DNA of 16,685 nucleotides, from contig MFGL01000034.1 of assembly GCA_001778285.1 (NCBI GenBank), positions 42,021 through 58,705 of the forward strand, read 5' to 3'. Below, in pieces: positions 6,436-13,532 of the stretch; the stretch's first letter is position 1; each line of letters begins with the position of its first letter. A model generated the notes under the pieces. It made no database searches. It was not told the origin of the DNA and was given only the letters and a program-made list of their open reading frames with translations. This DNA comes from Candidatus Falkowbacteria bacterium RIFOXYC2_FULL_47_12. Lineage in GTDB: Bacteria > Patescibacteriota > Patescibacteriia > Patescibacteriales > XYC2-FULL-47-12. The position numbers were made by a program, and so were the translations under genes.

Positions 6436-6448
6436 GTGGCGGAACTTT
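6416..6448 (-). terminator. Rho-independent terminator of the pentose phosphate operon (after transaldolase)
   Basis: On the minus strand AAAGTTCCGCC and GGCGGGACTTT form an 11-pair stem (one G-U) with the loop ACTTG, then TATTTT. It begins 26 bases past the transaldolase stop and separates the pentose phosphate genes from nrdA. Confidence 0.8.
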
Positions 6449-6474
6449 AGCTTAAAATATCGTTTTTCCACAAC

Positions 6475-7347
6475 CTACTTTATCAGCGCGTTCCAGTCAG
6501 CCGCAAACTTCTCTATGCCCTTGTCGGTTAATTCATGCTCGATATTGAAATCCCGCCAATGTTTTTGCAAATCAAATTCCTGATAAACAATCGGCACAAG
6601 CCCGGAACTGTTTGGCTGAAAATCCGCTGCCGGCATCGCCAAACTGCTGGCCGCGAATTCCCCGATGACTTTAAACGGCAATGTGGCAATGTCACAGCGC
6701 AGCGCCAGCACAGCCAGCAAATGCTCAAAATTTCTCAAGCTAGCTGCGAGTACTTGCACGTGTCCGTCGCCGGCCGCATACATCTGTAAAATATTTTGTA
6801 TTAAATCAACGCCGTTTTCTCCCCGGTCATCCAGCCGTCCGATAAAAGGCGAGACAAACACGTCACCCGGTTGCGCGCCGCGCGTTGCGGCATACACGGC
6901 GGCCGCTTGTTCTTGCGAAAAGCACAGAGTCATATTGATGCGTATACCCTCGCGTACAAATTTTTCGGCTACTGTCAAGCCTGCAGCGGTTATCGGCAAT
7001 TTTATGTGCGCGTTGGGAATCCAAGTATTCATTTCTTTGCCCTGCGCGTACATTTCTTCCGATGTCGTCTGCGCATCGGCGTAGACTTCAACGGAAATTG
7101 AACCGTTTGGCAAAAGCTCTGAAAGCTCCTGCACGACTTTTTTGTAGTAGCCGTACACTTCTTCCTTGCTGAATTTTTCTCCGCGCGCGAGGCGCTCCTG
7201 CGCGCCCGGGCTTTTCGCAATCAAAGACGGATTGGTCGTCTGCCCGTCCAGAAATCCCAAAAGTTCCATTGCCTTTTTGGTTTCGGCAACGTCGCCGGAG
7301 TCCAGAAATATTTTGGTTGCAAGGTTGTTTTTGTACATAATCATCAT
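6475..7347 (-). CDS. tal: Transaldolase
   Basis: Transaldolase moves a dihydroxyacetone unit between sugar phosphates in the non-oxidative pentose phosphate pathway. The 290-residue protein has the family signatures in order: IFLDSGD (13-19), TTNPSLI (37-43), HIKLPITAAGL with the Schiff-base Lys116, INMTLCFS (137-144) and VSPFIGRLDD (165-174). It is shorter than TalB (about 316) and longer than the FSA/TalC group (about 215), so it belongs to an intermediate group. Several start codons are possible (ATG at 7347, 7344 and 7338); none has a Shine-Dalgarno sequence. It is the last gene of the pentose phosphate operon, 12 bases after the LOG gene, and is followed by a strong terminator. Confidence 0.94.
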   Translation of the reverse strand: MMIMYKNNLATKIFLDSGDVAETKKAMELLGFLDGQTTNPSLIAKSPGAQERLARGEKFSKEEVYGYYKKVVQELSELLPNGSISVEVYADAQTTSEEMYAQGKEMNTWIPNAHIKLPITAAGLTVAEKFVREGIRINMTLCFSQEQAAAVYAATRGAQPGDVFVSPFIGRLDDRGENGVDLIQNILQMYAAGDGHVQVLAASLRNFEHLLAVLALRCDIATLPFKVIGEFAASSLAMPAADFQPNSSGLVPIVYQEFDLQKHWRDFNIEHELTDKGIEKFAADWNALIK

Positions 7348-7359
7348 TTACGAATAAAG

Positions 7360-8142
7360 CTATTTCATAATTTTTTGCCCCTCCGAGTATTCTACCGGGC
7401 ATTCCTCATGCCGCAGGCGTCCCGCTTTGTGCAACTTTTTAATTAACGTCATGGCTTCAGCGGCATCATCAACCAATGAATAAATTGCCCGGTCACTCGC
7501 GTCAATCATGCCTTTTTTATATAAAAATTCATCAATCCATGACAGGAGCGGCTGCCAAAATTCCTTTCCTACCAAAATAATGGGAATGGAACAAATTTTT
7601 TTGGTCTGAACGAGCGTCATCAGTTCAAAGAGTTCGTCCAGCGTGCCGAAGCCGCCCGGAAAAAAGATGTAGAGCTCCGAGGAGTAGGCAAGCATTACCT
7701 TGCGCGTAAAAAAGTAGTGAAAGGCGTGCGATTCCTGCACGTAGGGGTTGATGCGCTGCTCACCGGGCAGTTGAATATTAAGCCCGACCGAAACGCCGCC
7801 GGCATCACGAGCGCCGCGGTTGGCGGCCTCCATGGCGCCCGGCCCGCCGCCGGTGATAATGGCAAAACCCATCTTCGTTAATTCTGCGGCCAGCGTTTGC
7901 GCGTCCTGATATATGCGGTCGCCGGCGGTACAGCGCGCCGTGCCAAAAAACGTCACGGTCGCGTCGTAGCGGCGCAGAAACTCAAATCCGGCGACAAACT
8001 CGCCCATGATTTTAAAAATACGCCACGATGGCGTTGCCCACCCGCCTCGCTTGCGCGAGCAAGTCGGGCAGGCCTCTTCTTTGCTGTAGGACATGGCGTC
8101 CACGCGGGGCTTGAAGTGAGGAATTAATTTTAGTTTCTTCAT
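7360..8142 (-). CDS. LOG family nucleotide 5'-monophosphate phosphoribohydrolase
   Basis: LOG proteins cleave the N-glycosidic bond of nucleoside monophosphates (cytokinin nucleotides in plants, common NMPs in E. coli PpnN), releasing the base and ribose 5-phosphate. The 260-residue protein shows the diagnostic GGGPGAMEAANRG (98-110) and PGGFGTLDE (162-170). The start codon overlaps the transketolase stop as ATGA, so translation is probably coupled and the product belongs with the pentose phosphate enzymes. This supports a role in feeding ribose 5-phosphate into the pathway, though substrate preference cannot be read from sequence. Residues about 24-37 (ACPTCSRKRGGWAT) interrupt the usual run from KEE into SWRIFKIM and look like a repeat-derived insert; the CxxC in it is therefore probably not a metal site. 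It is followed by transaldolase after 12 bases. Confidence 0.88.
   Translation of the reverse strand: MKKLKLIPHFKPRVDAMSYSKEEACPTCSRKRGGWATPSWRIFKIMGEFVAGFEFLRRYDATVTFFGTARCTAGDRIYQDAQTLAAELTKMGFAIITGGGPGAMEAANRGARDAGGVSVGLNIQLPGEQRINPYVQESHAFHYFFTRKVMLAYSSELYIFFPGGFGTLDELFELMTLVQTKKICSIPIILVGKEFWQPLLSWIDEFLYKKGMIDASDRAIYSLVDDAAEAMTLIKKLHKAGRLRHEECPVEYSEGQKIMK
8031..8073. repeat. Imperfect palindromic repeat in frame inside the LOG gene
   Basis: GC-rich inverted arms are visible: CTTGC/GCAAG (8050-8063) nested in CCCG/CGGG (8041-8068). The segment encodes about 14 residues near the N-terminus that interrupt the conserved LOG start region. The palindrome is imperfect and its borders are uncertain. 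Confidence 0.5.
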
Positions 8143-9983
8143 ACTTTTACCCTGTTTACTTCTTTTACGATTGCCGCCGCGTCAATTTCTTCGTAGCGCA
8201 ACAACTCTTCCGGTTTTCCGCTCCGTGGCATTTTCATTACGGCCAATGAATGCGCCGGCTTCGTTACCGCGCCAGAGCCGCACACCGCTTCATACAACCC
8301 CCCCGAACGATAGTGGTCTTCAACGACGATGAGCGCTTTCGTGTCCGCACAAGCCTTTTTGATCACGGACGTATCCAGCGGCTTTACTGAGTATAAATCA
8401 ATAACACGAATGAGAATCCCTTTCTGTTTTAGTAGTTCGTATGCCTTCATGGCTTCATGCAGCGTAATGCCGGCCGCGATAACCGTTGCGACATCGTGCT
8501 CGCTTGCGCGCAAAACTTTGCTGCCGCCGACTTTGAATTTTTCCGTGCTGCCGTACAAAACCGGCGTGTTCGCACGGGTGGTGCGAATATAAACGATGCC
8601 TTCCGTCGTGGCTGCCAATGCCACGCACGCTTGCGCGCAAACCGCATCGGCCGGATACAGCACAACGCTCTGATTGAGCGCGCGAAAAATGCTCAAGTCC
8701 TCCAGCGCCATTTGCGAAGCGCCGTCTTCGCCGATGGATACGCCCGCGTGCGAGCCGACGAATTTAATATTTACTTCCGAATACTGCGCCATGCGGATTT
8801 GGTCGGCCGCGCGCGTCAGAAAGGCGGCAAAGGTTGAGACAAAGGGAATTTTCCCCCGGCGGGCAAAGCCGATGCCGGCACCGGCCATGTTCTGCTCGGC
8901 AATGAACATTTCAAAAAATTGCCGCGGCGTTTTCTCTTTCACGGTTTCGGCATACGTTGAGTTGCTGGTTTCCGCATCCAAAACGACTACCTGCTTATTT
9001 GCTTGGGCTAATGCCGCAATCGCGTCACCGTAAGCTCGACGGGTTGCAATCATTTCACCCTTCTGATAAATTTTGGATTTTGGATTTATGATTTTAGATT
9101 TGTTTGTTATTTGTTTTTTGTTATTTGATATTTTTGCCGGAGTAGCTAAATGACCTCTTATGTTAAAATCAATTTTTCCCAATTCTACGATGGCTTGTTT
9201 ATATTTGTCTTCCGGCAATGCCTTGCCGTGCCAGCCGTCCTGATTTTCCACAAACGACACGCCCTTGCCTTTTATGGTTTTAGCAATGATCATCACGGGC
9301 TTTTTTGCAGCTGCAACGCGGCCGAATGCTTTTTGAATCTGGCTGATGTTGTGTCCGTCAACAACGATTGGCTCCCAGCCGAATGCCTTGGCTTTTTGTT
9401 CAAAATCTTTCAAATTATGGCCATGCATGGTCTCGCCGCGCTGGCCCAGCCGATTGACATCAATGATGCCGACTAAATTGTTTAATTTATAATAAGCGGC
9501 AAGTTCCATTGCCTCCCAATTACTGCCTTCGGCCATTTCACTGTCGCCGAGCAAAACAAACGTTTTGTAATCTGAGTCGTCGTAGCGGGCGTTAAGCGCC
9601 ATGCCAACGCCGATGGAGAGCCCCTGCCCCAGCGAGCCGGTGGCAACTTCGGTATAGGGAAACTGTCTGGTTGGGTGTCCCTCTAACCGCGAGCCGAATT
9701 TGCGCAACGTCAGTAATTCTTCTTGGCTGATGTCCGAACCCTGCGCCGCCGCCCACAAGGAATAAAATAACGGCGAGGCGTGACCTTTGGAAAAAATCAA
9801 GCGGTCGTTATTGGGCTGTTCGGGGTTGGCAATGTCGTAGCGAAAAAATCCGCCAAAAAAAAGCGTGGTCATCAATTCCACGGCTGATAGACTGGAGGTG
9901 GGATGTCCCGAACCGGCCGCGGTTGAAGAGGCTAAGATATTATAGCGAATGAGTTTGGCAAGTTGTGGAAGGTTGTTTGGCAT
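8139..9983 (-). CDS. tkt: Transketolase with both halves in one chain joined by a repeat-derived linker
   Basis: Transketolase is the TPP enzyme moving two-carbon units in the non-oxidative pentose phosphate pathway. In the 614-residue chain the N-half has GSGHP (His27), SKGHASP and the TPP motif GDSEM (146-150); the C-half begins near residue 311 and has AEQNM with the likely catalytic Glu363. Many archaea and some bacteria encode the halves as two genes. Here residues about 281-310 form a Lys/Asn/Ile-rich linker encoded by an AT-rich repeat. Met311 is preceded by AGAAGGGTGAA, which resembles a Shine-Dalgarno sequence, so the C-half might also be made alone. The start at 9983 has no Shine-Dalgarno sequence; a TATAAT lies six bases upstream. 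The stop overlaps the LOG start (ATGA). Confidence 0.94.
   Translation of the reverse strand: MPNNLPQLAKLIRYNILASSTAAGSGHPTSSLSAVELMTTLFFGGFFRYDIANPEQPNNDRLIFSKGHASPLFYSLWAAAQGSDISQEELLTLRKFGSRLEGHPTRQFPYTEVATGSLGQGLSIGVGMALNARYDDSDYKTFVLLGDSEMAEGSNWEAMELAAYYKLNNLVGIIDVNRLGQRGETMHGHNLKDFEQKAKAFGWEPIVVDGHNISQIQKAFGRVAAAKKPVMIIAKTIKGKGVSFVENQDGWHGKALPEDKYKQAIVELGKIDFNIRGHLATPAKISNNKKQITNKSKIINPKSKIYQKGEMIATRRAYGDAIAALAQANKQVVVLDAETSNSTYAETVKEKTPRQFFEMFIAEQNMAGAGIGFARRGKIPFVSTFAAFLTRAADQIRMAQYSEVNIKFVGSHAGVSIGEDGASQMALEDLSIFRALNQSVVLYPADAVCAQACVALAATTEGIVYIRTTRANTPVLYGSTEKFKVGGSKVLRASEHDVATVIAAGITLHEAMKAYELLKQKGILIRVIDLYSVKPLDTSVIKKACADTKALIVVEDHYRSGGLYEAVCGSGAVTKPAHSLAVMKMPRSGKPEELLRYEEIDAAAIVKEVNRVKV
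9068..9130. repeat. AT-rich low-complexity repeat inside transketolase
   Basis: On the minus strand the stretch consists of variants of ATAACAAA followed by AAATCCAAAATCC-type units. Such strings are typical of intergenic spacer repeats in many bacteria (from memory) and unlike the surrounding coding sequence. It is open in the transketolase frame and encodes ISNNKKQITNKSKIINPKSK. Confidence 0.7.
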
Positions 9984-9989
9984 ACTGCT

Positions 9990-9995
9990 ATTATA
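9990..9995 (-). promoter_or_regulatory. Putative -10 box of a leaderless transketolase transcript
   Basis: A perfect TATAAT ends six bases before the transketolase ATG at 9983, which would place the transcription start at or next to the start codon. No Shine-Dalgarno sequence is present. The -35 region is poor (TTTCGT at 17-base spacing). Confidence 0.45.
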
Positions 9996-10036
9996 AAAGA
10001 AAAAAATAAATAACGAAAGTGCCTTTAAAACAGAGA

Positions 10037-10933
10037 CTAAGAACTTACCGCGTGCCCGCCAAATTCCCTCCGCGTGGCCGCAATCACCCGCTTGCCCAAG
10101 GCAAATTTTTTAGACGTATCTCTTCTCGTTGCAACCGCGGTTTCAAATGCCGGCGCAAAACCTTGCACCGCTTGTACCGTCTCCTGTAATTCTTCCATCG
10201 TAACACTGCCGATTTCAGTGGAAATGGTTTTAAAATCCTTGCGCGCTAACCCCATAACCATCCAGTCTAAAAGCGCGCTACTGACAATACTTGCCGGCTG
10301 CCAGGTCTTGGCCGCTTTAACCAAATCAATTCTTTGCTCAAAGCCGGCTAAAAGCTCCATGCCTTCGGCCAAACCCTGCAGATACACATACTCAATGATA
10401 TTGTGCACGCTTTTGACAAAATGTCCTGCCCCGCTTGCGCCAAAGTAGCCGTAGCCGTTTTTGGGCGCCAGCGTTTTGCAGAACGGTTCAATGAATTTAA
10501 ACTGATTTTGCGGCCCGCCAATCATCAATGCATAACCGCGCGTTAACCCCCAGATGCCGCCCGAAACGCCGGCATCAAAAAAGTGCACGCCGTATTTTTG
10601 GCAGCGTTTAGCCTGCGTTTGCGCCTGCCGGTAAAACGCGTTCGCGCCGTTGACGATGATGTCGCCTTTTTGCAAAAGCGGCAGGAGCGCGTCAATCATG
10701 TCGTCAGTTGCTTTGCCGGCCGGAAGCATGAGCCAGACAATGCGTTTTTGTCCGCCGAACGCCGATACTGTTTCTGCCAAAGAATACGCGGCTATGACAT
10801 TTTTATATTTGCGTTTCAACGCGCGCGTTTTTTCCGGACTGCGGTTATAGGCGATAACCTCGTGCTTATTTTTGAGCAGACGCTCAGCCATGTAAAAGCC
10901 CATGCGGCCGAGGCCGATGATTCCTATAGTCAT
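10037..10933 (-). CDS. gnd: Short-form decarboxylating 6-phosphogluconate dehydrogenase
   Basis: The enzyme oxidises and decarboxylates 6-phosphogluconate to ribulose 5-phosphate, producing reduced nicotinamide cofactor. The 298-residue protein is of the short type (the long E. coli type has about 470). Visible are the Rossmann motif GLGRMG (8-13 region), the substrate loop SGGIWG (124-129) and the active-site run GHFVKSVHNIIEY with Lys174, Asn178 and Glu181. NRS at residues 30-32 matches the Asn-Arg-Ser/Thr that holds the 2'-phosphate of NADP in E. coli Gnd, whereas many short-form enzymes have Asp there and prefer NAD; NADP use is therefore inferred. The gene lies 16 bases after zwf and 53 bases before transketolase. 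No Shine-Dalgarno sequence is seen. Confidence 0.93.
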   Translation of the reverse strand: MTIGIIGLGRMGFYMAERLLKNKHEVIAYNRSPEKTRALKRKYKNVIAAYSLAETVSAFGGQKRIVWLMLPAGKATDDMIDALLPLLQKGDIIVNGANAFYRQAQTQAKRCQKYGVHFFDAGVSGGIWGLTRGYALMIGGPQNQFKFIEPFCKTLAPKNGYGYFGASGAGHFVKSVHNIIEYVYLQGLAEGMELLAGFEQRIDLVKAAKTWQPASIVSSALLDWMVMGLARKDFKTISTEIGSVTMEELQETVQAVQGFAPAFETAVATRRDTSKKFALGKRVIAATRREFGGHAVSS

Positions 10934-10949
10934 AATTACAATAACATAA

Positions 10950-12398
10950 TTAAATTAGTTTTTTCTTCGGCCCCGCGCTCCCCCTTCGGTACGTCTGCAA
11001 CGGCACCGCGCTCCAATTTTTTAAAACTGAAGTGACGTACTTCCAGGAAGCAGTAATTTCATCTGTGCTGGCAAAGAGCGTCTGGTCGCCGCGAATGGCG
11101 TCAAAGAGCAGTGTTTCATAGGCGTCCGGCGTGTGCCCGTCATGCAACTCGCCGTAATTAAAGGAGAGCTCTTTTTTGATGAGTTCCATTTTCAGCCCGG
11201 GCTTTTTTGCCCAAAAATGCACGGCAATGGCTTCTTCGGGCTGAATGCGAAATACCAGCATATTGTGCGGATGTTCGTGCGGACCCGCGGGGCAACTAAA
11301 ACAACTCTCGCTGGTTTTGAAAAAAACTTTAATTTTTACCTTACTGTGGTGAAGCGCCTTGCCGGCTTCGATAAAAAACGGCGTGCCGCGCCAGCGCTTG
11401 GAGCGCAAATTCACCTGCAGCTGAAAATATGTCTCGGTCTGTGAATTTTTGGCAACCCCAACCTCGTCGCGGTAGCCGCGGTACTGGGCGCGAACAACTG
11501 AAGCCGGAGCCGTGCGTTTGGTCAATGGCGCGAGCTGACGCAATACCGCAATGCGCGCCTGGCGCAGAGCGGCCGCATCGGTTGTGCCCGGATTTTCCAT
11601 GGCAATGGCCGCAAGCATTTGCAAGGCGTGGCTCTGGCCCATATCGCGCAGTTCCCCGACGCCATCAAAAAAATTTATCCGTCCGGCAACGTCATCGGTT
11701 TCGTAGAGCTCCACGACGACTTTTTCAATGGAGCGGCTGTTCCAGAGCGGCTCAAAGAGCATATTGGAAAACCGAAACGCCAGAATGTTTTGAATGGTGT
11801 CTTTGGCTAAGTAGTGGTCAATGCGAAAAATCTGCTCTTCGCGAAAAAATTTCGCTAACTGCATGTCTAAATGCCGGGCGGTTTTGACGTCTTTGCCGAA
11901 CGGCTTTTCCACAAGCAAACGAATCCAGCCCTCGTTTTTTCCGATGCAGGGAATGTTCAAACCAGCGCGCGCCATGTTTATAAAAATTAAACCGTACAAA
12001 TCCGGCGGCACGGCCAGATGAAACAGTTTGTTTGAGCAGCCGCCCATTTCCGTGTCAACGGCGGCAAGTTTTTTGCCGAGAGCGCGAAAATCATCCGGCG
12101 TATCAAAATTTCCCTCCTGAAACGTCAGGTGCCGCAAAAAAACTTTCAGCTCCCCGTCCGTATGGTGGTGCCTATCGGGGAGCAACGTCTGGCTGGCAAA
12201 CTGCCGGAATCCCTCGTCGCTCCAGTCGCGGCGCGAAAATCCCACGATGCGGAATTTTTTCGGCAGCGCGTTGCGGCGGTGCAAATCAAAAAGCGCCGGC
12301 AAAAGTTTTTTACGGCTCAAATCGCCAGTAACGCCGACAATGACTATCGTCGTTGATGTGTCTATCTTTTTGAATGGCAGAGTGTCTCTATTTGTCAT
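10950..12398 (-). CDS. zwf: Glucose-6-phosphate 1-dehydrogenase
   Basis: This enzyme opens the oxidative pentose phosphate pathway by oxidising glucose 6-phosphate to the lactone with reduction of NADP. Numbered from the ATG at 12398 (482 residues), the nucleotide-binding GVTGDLSRKK (22-31), VEKPFGKD (163-170) and the active-site signature FRIDHYLAKD (181-190) are clear. The start at 12398 is preferred to 12452, since the extra 18 residues (MQRGIFNIEYSIFIFFHA) are encoded by an AT-only palindrome and T-rich spacer. An inverted repeat at 12149-12183 encodes residues about 72-83 (LPDRHHHTDGEL), a stretch that looks inserted in a variable region. rpe precedes it, gnd follows after 16 bases. Confidence 0.95.
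   Translation of the reverse strand: MTNRDTLPFKKIDTSTTIVIVGVTGDLSRKKLLPALFDLHRRNALPKKFRIVGFSRRDWSDEGFRQFASQTLLPDRHHHTDGELKVFLRHLTFQEGNFDTPDDFRALGKKLAAVDTEMGGCSNKLFHLAVPPDLYGLIFINMARAGLNIPCIGKNEGWIRLLVEKPFGKDVKTARHLDMQLAKFFREEQIFRIDHYLAKDTIQNILAFRFSNMLFEPLWNSRSIEKVVVELYETDDVAGRINFFDGVGELRDMGQSHALQMLAAIAMENPGTTDAAALRQARIAVLRQLAPLTKRTAPASVVRAQYRGYRDEVGVAKNSQTETYFQLQVNLRSKRWRGTPFFIEAGKALHHSKVKIKVFFKTSESCFSCPAGPHEHPHNMLVFRIQPEEAIAVHFWAKKPGLKMELIKKELSFNYGELHDGHTPDAYETLLFDAIRGDQTLFASTDEITASWKYVTSVLKNWSAVPLQTYRRGSAGPKKKLI
12149..12183. repeat. Inverted repeat in frame inside zwf
   Basis: GCTCCCCG (12149-12156) and CGGGGAGC (12176-12183) are perfect eight-base arms around a 19-base loop. The segment encodes the His-rich LPDRHHHTDGEL in a weakly conserved N-terminal region of the enzyme. 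Insert status is inferred from the arms and from the unusual residues. Confidence 0.5.
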
Positions 12399-12414
12399 CG
12401 CATGAAAAAAAATA

Positions 12415-12434
12415 AATATTGAATATTCAATATT
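12415..12434. repeat. AT-only perfect palindrome between rpe and zwf
   Basis: AATATTGAATATTCAATATT is a perfect 20-base palindrome covering the rpe stop codon region and the spacer before zwf. On the minus strand it is followed by a T-run, but with almost no G-C pairs it would be a poor terminator. Confidence 0.7.
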
Positions 12435-13083
12435 AAATATTCCGCGTTGCATGCGCTAACTCCTGTAACTCTTTATATTTCTTTGTAATATCTTCGGCTC
12501 GAAACAGCGCGCTCCCGACCGCCAAATCCGTAGCGCCGGCCGCAACCAATGCCGCGATGTTTTTTTCGCTGACTGCGCCGTCAACGGCAATGGGCCCGCC
12601 AAAAGCGGAGCGCAGGGTTTTGATCCGCTGTAATGTTTCGGGAACAAACGGCCGTCCCTGCGCGCCCGGCGTAACGCCCATGACAAGGACAGCGTCAAGG
12701 CGCTCCAGAACGCCGCTCAAAACATCCAGCGGCGTTTCGGGATTCAGCGCGATGCCGCAGGCAAATGAAAACTCCCCGGCTCGCTCCAAAACCGCTTTCA
12801 TATCGTTGCCAACTGCTTCATAGTGCCAAAATACCCGCTGCGCCCCTAAGTCCGCGCAGGTCTGAAAATAATTCTGCGGATCTTTAACCATCAGGTGAAT
12901 TTCTACGGGCACCGGAATTGTTATGTTTTTCAATGCCGCCAGCGCAACGGTCGTACTGTTCACGAATTCTCCGTCAGCAATGTCAATTTGCACCAGTTCA
13001 GCGACATATTTAACCATGTCCAGTTTGCGCTGGACTTCGGCAACGTCTTTTTCCAAAATGGCGGGGATGATTCTGATTAACAT
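12433..13083 (-). CDS. rpe: Divergent ribulose-phosphate 3-epimerase
   Basis: The expected reaction is interconversion of ribulose 5-phosphate and xylulose 5-phosphate on a TIM barrel with a bound metal. The 216-residue protein keeps the overall pattern: IIPAIL, QIDIADGEFV (32-41), EIHLMV (61-66), VTPGAQGRPFVP (137-148) and AVDGAVSEKN (166-175). Metal-site Asp34, His63 and Asp168 are present, but the usual His of the HVDVMDG motif is Gln32. The phosphate loop is also altered (PGAQG in place of PGFGG). The sequence is thus divergent at one metal ligand; activity or another sugar phosphate substrate needs testing. The context between rpiB and zwf supports epimerase function. Its start overlaps the rpiB stop by seven bases. 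Confidence 0.85.
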   Translation of the reverse strand: MLIRIIPAILEKDVAEVQRKLDMVKYVAELVQIDIADGEFVNSTTVALAALKNITIPVPVEIHLMVKDPQNYFQTCADLGAQRVFWHYEAVGNDMKAVLERAGEFSFACGIALNPETPLDVLSGVLERLDAVLVMGVTPGAQGRPFVPETLQRIKTLRSAFGGPIAVDGAVSEKNIAALVAAGATDLAVGSALFRAEDITKKYKELQELAHATRNI

Positions 13084-13532
13084 ACTTCTAAACTTTTCAT
13101 CTTCTTCACCCTTCTTTTATGCCGCGCCTCAATGCTGGGTTTTTCATCTAAAAAAGCGCGTACCACGCCTTCAGCGGCTTTCATGTCAATGTAGCTTTGC
13201 CCCAGACACAGCACGTTGGCGCTGTTGTGCTCAACCGCCGCGCGGGCAATCGCCTCGCTGTAGGCCAAAACCGCCCGCACGCCCTTGACTTTGTTGGCCG
13301 CCATAGACATGCCCACGCCGCTGCCGCAGACCAAAATCCCGCGCGCGAGCCGTCCCTTGGCGACTTTTTCGCCCACGAGTTTGGCAAAATCGGGGTAGTC
13401 GTCGGTTTGTTCAAAGGCGGTATTACCCATATCGTGCACGACAAAGCCTTCGTGCGTGAGCATAAGTTTAATCCGCTCTTTGAGCTGGAAGCCGGCGTGG
13501 TCAGCGCCGAGGTAAATAACGGAATTTGTCAT
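13077..13532 (-). CDS. rpiB: Ribose-5-phosphate isomerase B
   Basis: RpiB interconverts ribulose 5-phosphate and ribose 5-phosphate. The 151-residue protein has the expected length and motifs: LGADHAGF (8-15, Asp11-His12), DYPDFA (45-50), GILVCGSGVGMSMAANKVKG with the catalytic Cys69, and EHNSANVLCLG (101-111). A related group (LacA/LacB) acts on galactose 6-phosphate, but the Cys in the active loop and the neighbours favour RpiB. The start overlaps the 6-phosphogluconolactonase stop as ATGA and the end overlaps rpe by seven bases, so the three are probably translated together. No Shine-Dalgarno sequence is seen. Confidence 0.95.
   Translation of the reverse strand: MTNSVIYLGADHAGFQLKERIKLMLTHEGFVVHDMGNTAFEQTDDYPDFAKLVGEKVAKGRLARGILVCGSGVGMSMAANKVKGVRAVLAYSEAIARAAVEHNSANVLCLGQSYIDMKAAEGVVRAFLDEKPSIEARHKRRVKKMKSLEVC

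Noticed and set aside
6449..6474. Small RNA or tRNA in the spaces between genes
   Set aside because: The intergenic stretches are short and explained by promoters, terminators and leaders; no cloverleaf or known RNA motif was seen.
8061..8073. Zinc ribbon in the LOG protein (CPTC)
   Set aside because: Only one CxxC is present, it lies in a repeat-like insert and no second cysteine pair follows.
8139..8141. Alternative genetic code (UGA read as Gly)
   Set aside because: TGA is the stop of transketolase and of the lactonase at ATGA overlaps with the next gene, so it acts as a normal stop here.
9068..9130. Short CRISPR-like or tandem repeat array
   Set aside because: The units are degenerate, have no regular spacers and lie in an open coding frame; no cas genes are present.
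12399..12452. Longer glucose-6-phosphate dehydrogenase with 18 extra N-terminal residues
   Set aside because: The extra residues come from an AT-only palindrome and a T-run between rpe and zwf, and would overlap rpe; the ATG at 12398 fits the family start better.
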